Shown here piece by piece: positions 43,801 through 50,759 of a stretch of DNA of 64,000 nucleotides (its first letter is position 1; each line of letters starts with the position of its first letter). This stretch comes from Erythrobacter sanguineus (lineage in GTDB: Bacteria > Pseudomonadota > Alphaproteobacteria > Sphingomonadales > Sphingomonadaceae): the NCBI GenBank assembly GCA_945878845.1, contig CAMCUB010000014.1, positions 1 through 64,000 on the forward strand. Reading direction: 5' to 3'. The position numbers and the translations under genes are program-made. The notes beneath the pieces were generated by a model. The model was not told the origin of the DNA and ran no database searches. It worked only from the letters and a program-made list of their open reading frames with translations.

Positions 43801-44152
43801 GTGGAGCTTCGTGCGCGGCGGGATGAGCCCGGTCGAGGCGCTGAAGGCCGGCACCATCACCTCCGCGCAGTCGCTCGGCATGGCCAAGGACATCGGCAGC
43901 ATCGAGGCAGGCAAGCTCGCCGACCTCGTGATCCTCTCGGACGATCCTTCGCAGGACATCGCCAATTCCGACAACATCGAGAAGGTGATGATCGGCGGGC
44001 GGCTGTATGACGCCAAGACGATGAACGAGGTGGGCACCGGAGACGCCAAGCGCCGTCCCTATTTCTGGGAAGGCGAAGGCGCGACGGGCGCGGCCGGATC
44101 GATGCGCACAACGAGCGAGGGGCGTGGGCACGCGGATGGGGATGCGGGGTAA
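40829..44152 (+). CDS. Large secreted amidohydrolase with N-terminal TolB-like beta-propeller
   Basis: The 1107-residue protein starts with a signal peptide (about 1-24). Residues about 50-640 carry PD40/TolB-like repeats, for example FSPDGARIAFTSDRGGGDNIWVM, WSPDGRFIA and FSPDGTMLAFEKREGGY. Residues about 665-1080 are an amidohydrolase with TVITGARVLTM, MPGLVDAHAHGAYG (metal-binding HxH), the KNYNQPRREQRQMV segment and GAHGQQAGVGAHWEL, ending in IEAGKLADLVIL. The domain order is that of the imidazolonepropionase-like amidohydrolases fused to Tol propellers, thought to hydrolyse cyclic amides or peptides in the periplasm. GAGGGAG lies before the ATG. Confidence 0.85.
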   Translation: MRYLAAALLAGAACLSTPLAASAAPKKDAKAEEKWSVDAPKGATIKQVAINTDEGTWMDVDVAPDGKSIAFTLLGDIYTLPIEGGTPKRISEGLSWDVQPRFSPDGARIAFTSDRGGGDNIWVMNADGTDKRQVTKEDFRLLNQPAWSPDGRFIAAKKHYTTERSAGTGEVWLYHVSGGVGVQVVERASERLQKELGEPVFAPDGTAIYYTRNTTSGPIFEYAQDSNAGIFAIERHDLATGEVTTAVSGYGGAVRPSPSPDGKEIAFVRRDKDQTQLWVKDIASGRERMIYGKLDLDVQETWAVTGVYPNMDWLPDSSAIVFWAGGKLNRVARDGSAHAVIPFRVTDTRGVADAPHPVIAVAPDSFTTTMPRFATLSPDGSRVVFESLGRLYSKFAKGKDASAPLTGDSADVLEAFPAFSRDGSQLAYVRWSDDKLGEIVIADASGQNRRVLTGPGHFGNLAFSPDGTMLAFEKREGGYLTSPDFSESSGIYVMPVSGGEAKLVTREGANPQWGASGDRLFMVARDDSNLALVSTDLEGEAKRTHAKGDLANDLRIAPDGRTIAFRQNYEVFAMPLVPGGKPVDVSEKGGSLPVTKVSAGGADYLGWANGGETLFWSIGPSLQSANVPALFAAAPKADDDKTPAFTPPTSGIPLQVTVQKAKPYGTTVITGARVLTMRAGLGADDAGVIENGLIVIEGDRITGVYDATVVKIKLPGDARMIDATGKTIMPGLVDAHAHGAYGVGDLIPQQNWALLQDLAFGVTTIHNPSSQSSTVFAAAERQKAGLTVGPRIFSTGEIIYGARAADVYARIDSYEDALAHVRRIKAQGGISVKNYNQPRREQRQMVVRAAAAENMLVVAEGGSLFGMDMNIAADGNSTLEHNIPADVFYEDVLQFYSQSGTNYTPTLVVTYGGLAGDPYWRQATNVWENPLMVHTPPKMLLAETARRTKAPEWAFVDDNNAREARKLAQRGVKVSIGAHGQQAGVGAHWELWSFVRGGMSPVEALKAGTITSAQSLGMAKDIGSIEAGKLADLVILSDDPSQDIANSDNIEKVMIGGRLYDAKTMNEVGTGDAKRRPYFWEGEGATGAAGSMRTTSEGRGHADGDAG

Positions 44153-44172
44153 GGCGGACAGGTGGAGGGGGC

Positions 44173-44898
44173 TTATTCCCCCTCCAGCAGCCTCCGCAGA
44201 TCCTTCAGAGCCTTCGCCCGCAGCTGGTGCACGCGCGGCACGCTGACTTCGAGCACTGCGGCGATTTCGGTCAGGTTCAACTCCTCCACGAAGAACAGCT
44301 GGAGCACCAGCTTCAGCCGGTCGGGCAGCTGCACCATCGCCGCGATCAGCCGCTCGCGGTCCTCGGCGGCGCACAGGGCTTCGAAGGGGTCGGGATCGTC
44401 GCTGGCGAAGGCGAGGCTGGTCTCGTCATAGGCGTCATCGATCGGGGTCAGCCGGACGCCCGAGGCTTCGATGGCGAGCAATTCCGCATCGCTGACCTCC
44501 ATCGCCCGGGCGAGTTCGGCGCGGCTTGGCTCGCGTCCCAGTGACCCGCGAAGGGCAGCGAGCGCCCGCTCATACCCGCTGCGCTTGGCCCGCGCGGTGC
44601 GGCTGTCGTGGGCGACGCGGCGGACTTCATCGAGCATCGCCCCGCGCACCCGGATCTTGGCATAGGCGGCAAAGCCGTCCTCGGTTGGCCCGGCGTGGCG
44701 CTGGGCGCATCCGGTGAGCGCGAGGAAGCCGGCTTGCACCAGATCCTCGATCTCGAGACCCTCGCGCCCCCGCCCGTTGATGAGCCAGGCGGTGCGGCGC
44801 ACCAGCGGCAGGAAGCGGCGCACGCGGTCCTCGACCTCGGCACGGCTTGGCGCATAGGGTTGCGAGAGCGCGCCGAAGCTGGCGTGATCGTGCTTCAT
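44173..44898 (-). CDS. fliA: RNA polymerase sigma factor for flagellar genes (sigma-28)
   Basis: The 241-residue protein has the FliA regions: region 2 with LVRRTAWLINGRGREGLEIEDLVQAGFLAL and AYAKIRVRGAMLDEVRR (about 25-100), region 3 with LGREPSRAELARAM, and region 4 with LKLVLQLFFVEELNLTEIAAVLEVSVPRVHQLRAKALKDLR (about 196-237). It is complete. Its start overlaps the stop of the truncated flhA by four bases, so it was part of an flhA-fliA operon and has lost the original upstream promoter region along with the flhA 5' half. Confidence 0.9.
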   Translation of the reverse strand: MKHDHASFGALSQPYAPSRAEVEDRVRRFLPLVRRTAWLINGRGREGLEIEDLVQAGFLALTGCAQRHAGPTEDGFAAYAKIRVRGAMLDEVRRVAHDSRTARAKRSGYERALAALRGSLGREPSRAELARAMEVSDAELLAIEASGVRLTPIDDAYDETSLAFASDDPDPFEALCAAEDRERLIAAMVQLPDRLKLVLQLFFVEELNLTEIAAVLEVSVPRVHQLRAKALKDLRRLLEGE

Positions 44899-45797
44899 GC
44901 GGCGAGCCCTTCGGGTTGCGGCAGCGCGGGCGCTTCAGGGGCCGCGCCTATCACGCCGACCACCGCGATCGGCTGGCTCGCGGGCAACTCGGCGATCGAG
45001 AGCACCAGACAGCGCGGGGCCCTGTGCCTGAGCAGTCCGGCCATCGCCCGGCGCGCGGGCGGCTGGACGATCAGCGCGACCGGGCCTTTCTCGGCATCGG
45101 CGACGGCATTGACCTCGCGCAGGATCATCGCACCGCAATCGGGCTCGATCAGCGGCTGGCCAGTGGCAGGATCGATCATCCCGCCAAGGATCGCGCCCTC
45201 CAGCCCGGCATCGAGCGTGAGGACCTTCAAGGCCTCGTCCGGGCCGACGATCCGGGCCACCAGACGGCCCGAAAGGTCGGCGCGCACGGCATCGATCACC
45301 GCATCGAACTCGGTGGTCTTCTGCAGCGCCAGCGCCAGCGCGGTGAACAGCGGCTGGGGGTGGGCGAGCCCGATTCCATCGGCCATCAGCGCGCGCAAGG
45401 TGCGGGTCAGCGCGGCAAGCGGGAGCGGGTCGGGGGTCACCGCCTCGACCAGCGCGGGGGCGCGGGCCTTGAGCCCATCGACCCACTCGCGCACCTCGCC
45501 GGGGCCGAGCAATTGGTGCGCCTCGGCCAGCAAGGCCTGATTGGCGTGGGTGGCGATCACCGAGGCGGGATCGACCACGAGGAAGCCCTCGGCCACGGCG
45601 TGGTCGCGGGCAGCGGGGGCGATCCACAAGGCGGGGCAATCGAATGAGGGATCGCGGGTCGGCTCGCCGGTCAACCCGTGCCCGGGCCGCACGTCGCCCG
45701 CGTCGATGGCGAGCAGCTTGCCGGGGCTCACGGACCCGCGCGCACTGCTCACCCCGCCCATCAGCACGGCATAATCCTGCGCCGCGAGTTCGAGCGC
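44895..45797 (-). pseudogene. flhA: flhA 3' part (cytoplasmic domain only), 5' half deleted
   Basis: About 300 codons encode the cytoplasmic domain of the flagellar export gate protein FlhA: LELAAQDYAVLMGGVSSARG, GKLLAIDAGD, LTGEPTRDPSF, a PALWIAPAARDHAVAEGFLVVDP stretch and VIATHANQALL. The eight-helix membrane domain that should precede it is missing: the frame runs straight into antisense flhB at about 45777-45797. The frame is still open with no internal stop, so the loss looks recent. FlhA without its membrane domain cannot form the export gate. Confidence 0.85.
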
Positions 45798-46283
45798 GAC
45801 AAGCGGCTGAAGATGAGCCTTCAGGACGTGCGCGACGAGAACAAGCAGTCCGAAGGCTCGCCCGAGATGAAATCGGCCCGCCGCCAGCGCCAGCGCGATC
45901 TGGCGCGCGGGGGTGTCGCCAAGGCGATGAAGGACGCGCAGTTCGTGATCGTCAATCCGCTGCACTTCGCGGTGGCGCTCACCTACGACCCGAAGCGCGC
46001 GCCCGCCCCGCTGCTGCTCGCCAAGGGCCGGGGCGAGACCGCGCTGGCGATGCGCGAGATCGCGGCGGAGGAGGGCCTGCCGGTGCTCGAATATCCGACG
46101 CTTGCCCGCGCGGTCTATTTCACCACCCGCCCCAACCAGATGGTGCGCGAGGAGCTGTATATCGCGCTCGCCTCGCTGGTGGCCTTCGTGATGGCGCTGA
46201 AACGCGGCCAGCGCCCGCGCCGCCCGGTGGTGGAGGTGCCCGAAGGCCTGCGGTTCGATGGCGACGGGAGGGCGGAGAAGTGA
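45780..46283 (+). pseudogene. flhB: flhB 3' part (cytoplasmic domain only), 5' half deleted
   Basis: About 167 codons encode the C-terminal part of FlhB: RREFERDKRLKMSLQDVRDENKQSEG.. followed by QFVIVNPLHFAVALTYD and APLLLAKG. The autocleavage motif, normally NPTH, reads NPLH. The four-helix membrane domain is absent; upstream sequence is antisense flhA. A start at the internal ATG (45813) could yield a 156-residue soluble fragment. The gene sits head to head with the flhA remnant, sharing about 18 ambiguous bases at the junction. Confidence 0.85.
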
Positions 46284-46301
46284 CCCCTCGGTTTCTCCCC
46301 G

Positions 46302-46358
46302 CCCCGGGCTTGACCCGGGGCCCCGCTTTCGTGTTTGCGTGCCCGCCTCCGCGGGCAC
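46302..46358. repeat. REP-like palindrome and GTGCCCGC hairpin
   Basis: CCCCGGGCTTGACCCGGGG (46302-46320) repeats the core of the palindrome near base 301. It is followed by GTGCCCGC-CTCC-GCGGGCAC (46339-46358), a perfect hairpin with a four-base loop. Both lie in the 191-base gap between the flhB remnant and fliD and may terminate transcription or be dispersed repeats. Confidence 0.75.
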
Positions 46359-46474
46359 GTCCTCGGTGCGTTTCGCGCTGCGCGCGAGCACCTGCGGCTC
46401 GCGCGCTCGCGGCCCGTCCGATGGCGGGCCGGTATCATGCTTAAACTTTCCCGCAAACGCCCGTCCTGATCGAC

Positions 46475-47905
46475 ATGGAAAACCCAGGCTCCTCCATCAT
46501 CTCCGCGCTCGGTGCCGGTAGCGGCGTCGACTTCATCCGGCTCGCCACGGACATTTCCGCGGCGACCTTTGCCGCCCAGCGCGGGCAGATCACTGCGCGG
46601 CAGGAGGCGCTGACCGCGCAGGTCTCCGCCGCCGCGCAGCTGCGCAGCGCGATCACCGATCTCTCGAGCGCCTTGGGCGAGCGGATCCGCACCGGCGACC
46701 TTGCCCCGCGCGGCCAGATCGCCAACGCCGCCGTTGCAGCCCCGATCGTGCCCGCCGGGACATCGCCGCGCGGCAGCTTCAGCCTCGAAGTCACCCAGCT
46801 GGCAAGCTCGCAGACGCTGGTCAGCCGTTCGCTCGCCAGCCGCGACGCGCTGGTGGGCGAGGGCACGCTGACGCTGCGCATGGGCACGGTGAGCGGCGCC
46901 AGCTTCAACCCCGATGCGGCGCGCGCTGCGATCGACATCACCGTGACTGACACCGACACCCTCGCCACCCTCGCCACCAAGATCAATCAGGCGAGCGGCG
47001 GGGCGGTGAGCGCCTATGTCGCGACCGGCACGGGCGGCGCGCAGCTGGTGATGAAGGGCAAGGAGGGCGCGGCGCGCGGCTTCCAGCTTGAGGCCACTGG
47101 CGCAGGCGGCGGGGCGGTCGCAGGCGATCTCGAATATTTCGGCTGGACGCCTGCCAGCACCAATGGCGAGCTGAAAGCCACCGCGCGCGATGCCGCCTTC
47201 ACGCTCGACACTGTGGCGATGACCAGCCCCACCAACCGCGTCACCGGCCTGCCCGGCGGCTTCGGCCTCAATCTCACCGCCACCAACACCGGCGCGCCGA
47301 CCACCCTGAGCTTCAGCACCGACAGCAGCGCCTTCAGTTCGGTGATGGGGGACTTCGTGGCCGCGCTCAATGATATCGTCGCGCAGATCAACGTTCTGGC
47401 CGCGCCCATTGGCGGCGAGCTCGGCAATGATCCGGGCGCGCGCGAATTGCGCCGCGATCTCGGGCGCCTCGCCAGCCAGGTGGTGATGCCCAATGCGGCG
47501 ACCGGCGAGCCGAGCACGCTTGGCGATCTCGGCCTGTCGCTGAACCGTGACGGTACCTTCCGGCTCGACAGCGCGCGCCTCAATCGCAGCCTCGAGAACA
47601 GCCCCGATGCGGTCGCGGCGATGTTCACCGTCGGCGCGACCGGCGTGTTCGCCACCTTCGACCGCTTCGCGCGCGAGAACAGCCTCACCACCGATCCCTC
47701 CTCGCTCGGCGGGTCGCTGAAGCGCTACGAGACGCAGCAGGCCGCCAACGAGGAGCGTCTCGCCCGGATCGCCGAGCAGCAGGAGGTGCTGCGCGAACGC
47801 CTGACCCGCGAATTCACCGCGTCCGAACGCCGGGTTGCGGCCTCGCAATCGACGCTGAGCTTCCTGCAGCAGCAGGTCGATATCTGGTCGAACCGCGACA
47901 ATTAA
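46475..47905 (+). CDS. fliD: Flagellar hook-associated protein 2 (filament cap)
   Basis: The 476-residue protein has the FliD N-terminal segment (SIISALGAGSGVDFIRLATDISAATFAAQRGQI, residues 7-40), a variable central part with LEVTQLASSQTLVSR and IDITVTDTDTLATLATKINQASGGAVSAYV, and the conserved C-terminal coiled coil (ARIAEQQEVLRERLTREFTASERRVAASQSTLSFLQQQVDIW). It is complete. FliD caps the filament and needs the flagellar export apparatus, which is broken here. No flagellin gene is in the window. Confidence 0.9.
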   Translation: MENPGSSIISALGAGSGVDFIRLATDISAATFAAQRGQITARQEALTAQVSAAAQLRSAITDLSSALGERIRTGDLAPRGQIANAAVAAPIVPAGTSPRGSFSLEVTQLASSQTLVSRSLASRDALVGEGTLTLRMGTVSGASFNPDAARAAIDITVTDTDTLATLATKINQASGGAVSAYVATGTGGAQLVMKGKEGAARGFQLEATGAGGGAVAGDLEYFGWTPASTNGELKATARDAAFTLDTVAMTSPTNRVTGLPGGFGLNLTATNTGAPTTLSFSTDSSAFSSVMGDFVAALNDIVAQINVLAAPIGGELGNDPGARELRRDLGRLASQVVMPNAATGEPSTLGDLGLSLNRDGTFRLDSARLNRSLENSPDAVAAMFTVGATGVFATFDRFARENSLTTDPSSLGGSLKRYETQQAANEERLARIAEQQEVLRERLTREFTASERRVAASQSTLSFLQQQVDIWSNRDN

Positions 47906-47917
47906 GGAGCCGCCGTG

Positions 47918-48283
47918 ATGCAGATGCTGAGCCGCAACCCCGCCGCCGCCTATCGCCGCGTCGCGCTTGACGCGCGGATCGAGGCGTCGGGCAGCGGCGA
48001 TCTGACGCGGATCTGTCTGGAGGAGGCGCTGGCCGCGCTTGGCCAAGCGCTGATCGCATTGGAACGCGGCGCCGCGCCCCCGCGCGAGCCGCTGATGCGC
48101 GCGCAGACGATCATGCTGTGGCTGGCAAAATCGGTCGCCCCGGAGCATCCGCTGGGGGCGAGCCTCAAGGCCTTCTATGGCGGGCTGGCAGGGCAGGTGG
48201 GGGCGCAAATCCTACAGGCAGACGCGCGGGTGATTGGAGAAAGCCTCAATGATATCAGCGATGTACTGGAAGCAGCGGGTTGA
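47918..48283 (+). CDS. fliS: Flagellar export chaperone FliS
   Basis: The 121-residue helical protein has NPAAAYRRVALDARIEASGSGDLTRICLEEALAALGQALIALERG and the C-terminal helix ESLNDISDVLEAAG, a divergent FliS pattern (usual start: Y-x-x-x-x-x-T/A-x-S, two long helices). FliS keeps flagellin unfolded before export. AAGGAG lies eight bases before the ATG chosen; a GTG one codon earlier is possible. Its location 12 bases after fliD matches the usual fliD-fliS pair. Confidence 0.8.
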   Translation: MQMLSRNPAAAYRRVALDARIEASGSGDLTRICLEEALAALGQALIALERGAAPPREPLMRAQTIMLWLAKSVAPEHPLGASLKAFYGGLAGQVGAQILQADARVIGESLNDISDVLEAAG

Positions 48284-48294
48284 GCCTCGGGCAA

Positions 48295-48310
48295 TGTTTC
48301 ACGTGAAACA
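48295..48310. promoter_or_regulatory. parS centromere-like site (ParB binding)
   Basis: TGTTTCACGTGAAACA is a perfect 16-base palindrome identical to the bacterial chromosomal parS consensus; the dyad extends one base further on each side (A..T). It lies in the 41-base gap between convergent fliS and a hydrolase gene, where ParB spreading would not disturb a promoter. parA/parB are not in the window. parS sites usually lie within a few hundred kilobases of the replication origin. Confidence 0.85.
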
Positions 48311-48324
48311 TTTGCAGAACATCG

Positions 48325-49200
48325 CTACTCCCCGATAAATTCGGCAATGATCCGCGCCGCATCGGCGGGATCCTGAAACGGGTGGAAGTGGGTCATGTCG
48401 GGGCGGTAAAGGTCGCTCCCCTGTGGCATCCGCGCCGCCAGTTCCGGCCAGGTCGGCGAGCTCTTGAAGTCGTTTAGCGTGGTGTACTTTGCGCGCACCA
48501 CCAGCGCCGGAATGTCCACCCGCGTCGCTGCGTCGAGAATGCCCGGATTGCTGCGGCTCGAGGCATAGACGCTCGCCTCGACCTCGGGCGCGCAGGCGAG
48601 TTCCATGCCTGCGCCGCTGACCGCGGGGACAAGGCCGTGGCGGCAGTAATCCTCGAACACGCGTGCGTCGAACAGGTCATAAGGGTCGCGGCTGGAGAAC
48701 CGCTCGATCATCGCCTCGGCGCTGGCGAAGTCGCGCTTGCGGCGGATCGCGGGGTGGGGGTTGTCGGCGGTGTAGAGCGCGTCGCTGGGCGCGTAGAATT
48801 CGGGCGCGAGGATCACGGGGTCGAACAGCACCAGCTTGGCGAAGCGGCCGGGGTTATCGGCCGCGACCTGCAACAGGGTGTGCGCGCCCATCGAATGGCC
48901 GATGCCTACCGCGCCCGTGATGCCTGATTGTTTAAGAAAATCAGCAACATCGCTCGCCAGAACGCGCCAATCGTCGATCGGTGCGGCGCGCGACAGGCCA
49001 TGGCCGCGCAAGTCGATCGCATAAACGGGATGCGCCGGGAAGCGCTCGGCGATCGCGTCCCACACCCGGCCATGAAAGCCCGTCGCATGGGCGAAGACCA
49101 GCGGCGCGCCGCTTCCCTCGCAAGCCCATTCGTGGACGGCAAGGTCAATCCCGCCGGTGGTGTAGAAGCGGGTCTGCGGAGCGATGCGGGCGGTGGTCAT
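48325..49200 (-). CDS. Alpha/beta hydrolase (serine type)
   Basis: The 291-residue protein has PLVFAHATGFHGRVWDAIAERF, AIDLRGHGLS, and the nucleophile elbow GIGHSMGAHTLL with a serine, then LFDPVILAPEFY; the last part MTHFHPFQDPADAARII holds the catalytic His. The ATG chosen follows the CGCCGTTG-like region upstream; a longer frame is unlikely. No signal peptide is seen. Substrate unknown; family members include esterases and lactonases. Confidence 0.85.
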   Translation of the reverse strand: MTTARIAPQTRFYTTGGIDLAVHEWACEGSGAPLVFAHATGFHGRVWDAIAERFPAHPVYAIDLRGHGLSRAAPIDDWRVLASDVADFLKQSGITGAVGIGHSMGAHTLLQVAADNPGRFAKLVLFDPVILAPEFYAPSDALYTADNPHPAIRRKRDFASAEAMIERFSSRDPYDLFDARVFEDYCRHGLVPAVSGAGMELACAPEVEASVYASSRSNPGILDAATRVDIPALVVRAKYTTLNDFKSSPTWPELAARMPQGSDLYRPDMTHFHPFQDPADAARIIAEFIGE

Positions 49201-49280
49201 GCCTCCCGCACAAGAGCATGACCGGCCCCAAGTCAATCAGGCGCTTTTGAGAGGGCGCGCGCCCTCGCGAACGGACGCGC

Positions 49281-50759
49281 TCACTCGGCGGGCGCGGGTT
49301 CCGGTTCGCTCCCGGCGCGGTTGCGGGCGAAGTTGAGCGCCTCGGCCACACGGTCGGGGGCGATGATGTTGAGCGCGCCGAGATAGAGCGCCACGCCGAT
49401 CGAAACGGCGATGGCCAGCGCCAGCAGGTCGGGCACCGGCGGCAAGCCGCGCACCACCAGCCACACCCCGCCCGCCATCGCCAGCGACGCGGTCAGCGGC
49501 GGGAGCAGCGCGCGCAGCAGGCCATCGAACGGCAGGCCGATGATCCGGCCCGACAGGGTCACCGTCAGCGCGGTCAGCACCGCCATCCCGCCGACCCAGC
49601 CCCAGGCAAACCCCATCACACCCCAGTGCGAGCCGATGAAATAGGCCACCGGCATCACCACGCTGCCGATCATCGTGATCCGCAGCGCCGCCAGCGGCAC
49701 GCCGCGGGCATTGGTGGCAGGGGCGAACAGGATCTGCAGCGTCATCATCGCCATTGCTGCGGCAAGGATCGGGAGCAGCGGGACGATCTCGTGCCATTGC
49801 TCGCCCAGCAGCACCGGCACGAGGATCGGGGCGACCACGGCGAGGCCCGCATAGGCGGGCAGCGCGATCAGCATCACGAGGCGGATCGTCGCCAGCAGCG
49901 CGCTCGCGCCCAGTTCGGGCTGGCGGGCATAGGCGGCATAGGCGACCTCGTTGATCGGCGGCACGAACTTGGCGGCGAGCAATTGCGCGAGGAACAGCCC
50001 GGTGGTGTAGACGCCAAGGCTATGCGGATCGAGCACGCGCCCGGCGATCATCACGTCGGCCTGGCTCTGGACGAACCAGAACAGCTGGGTCGCGGTCATC
50101 ACCCCGCCGAAGCCCGCGATGTGCCCGGCCCCGGCGAAACGGAAGCTCGGGCGCAGCGGCGTCCCGGCGGCGCGGGTCATGCCTATCGCCTCGGTCACCA
50201 TCATCACCAGCGGCGCGGCGACCAGCGTCCAGACGCCCCAGCCCGACAGCGCTCCGGCAAGCGCGGTGACTGCCCCCGAAATCGCGGCGACAAGCCGCAC
50301 CTGCGCCGGGCGGCGGAAGTCCATCCGCCGCGACATGATCGCGTGGGACAGGGCGGTGAAGGGGATCGCGAGGTAGAGCAGCGATTGCACCCGCAACAAG
50401 TTCGCGACCATCGGCTGGTCGAACCACAGGGCCACCAGCGGCGCGGCGAGGAATTGCACCAGCGCAAGACCACCATTGAGCAGCATCAGCATGCCCAAGG
50501 TCTGGCGCAGGCGTTCCTCGGTCACCTCCTCCTCGCGGATCAAGGCGCTGGCGAGGCCGTAGCCGTTCATGGTGTTGAGCAGCACCAGCATCACCTGCGC
50601 CATGGCGAACAGGCCATAATCCTGCGGGGCGAGCAGGCGGATGACGATCAGGGTCGAGGCCCAGGACACGATCTGCGTCCCGATCTGGCTGCCCGAGCGC
50701 CAGATCACCGCAGTGCGCACCTGCGCAGCGAGCGAACCGGTGGTGCGCGGCTCAGCCAT
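49281..50759 (-). CDS. Wzx-type polysaccharide flippase (MATE/MVF superfamily)
   Basis: The 492-residue protein has about 12-14 hydrophobic helices over its whole length, starting AVIWRSGSQIGTQIVSWASTLIVIRLLAPQDYGLFAMAQV, the N-terminal pattern of lipid-linked oligosaccharide flippases (PF01943/PF13440). It would move undecaprenyl-linked sugars across the inner membrane for exopolysaccharide or capsule. Its start overlaps the end of the GNAT/CelD-like gene by eight bases, so they are one operon. No glycosyltransferases or Wzy are in the window, so it may be a small detached cluster. Confidence 0.85.
   Translation of the reverse strand: MAEPRTTGSLAAQVRTAVIWRSGSQIGTQIVSWASTLIVIRLLAPQDYGLFAMAQVMLVLLNTMNGYGLASALIREEEVTEERLRQTLGMLMLLNGGLALVQFLAAPLVALWFDQPMVANLLRVQSLLYLAIPFTALSHAIMSRRMDFRRPAQVRLVAAISGAVTALAGALSGWGVWTLVAAPLVMMVTEAIGMTRAAGTPLRPSFRFAGAGHIAGFGGVMTATQLFWFVQSQADVMIAGRVLDPHSLGVYTTGLFLAQLLAAKFVPPINEVAYAAYARQPELGASALLATIRLVMLIALPAYAGLAVVAPILVPVLLGEQWHEIVPLLPILAAAMAMMTLQILFAPATNARGVPLAALRITMIGSVVMPVAYFIGSHWGVMGFAWGWVGGMAVLTALTVTLSGRIIGLPFDGLLRALLPPLTASLAMAGGVWLVVRGLPPVPDLLALAIAVSIGVALYLGALNIIAPDRVAEALNFARNRAGSEPEPAPAE

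Noticed and set aside
44895..46391. A single 498-codon minus-strand gene covering flhA and the region beyond
   Set aside because: Only the last 300 codons match FlhA; the upstream part is antisense to the conserved flhB C-terminal domain.
46440..46475. Possible sigma-28 promoter before fliD (TAAA followed by a C/G-rich box)
   Set aside because: The -35-like TAAA is there, but the expected GCCGATAA at the right spacing reads CCGTCCTG. Too poor to call.
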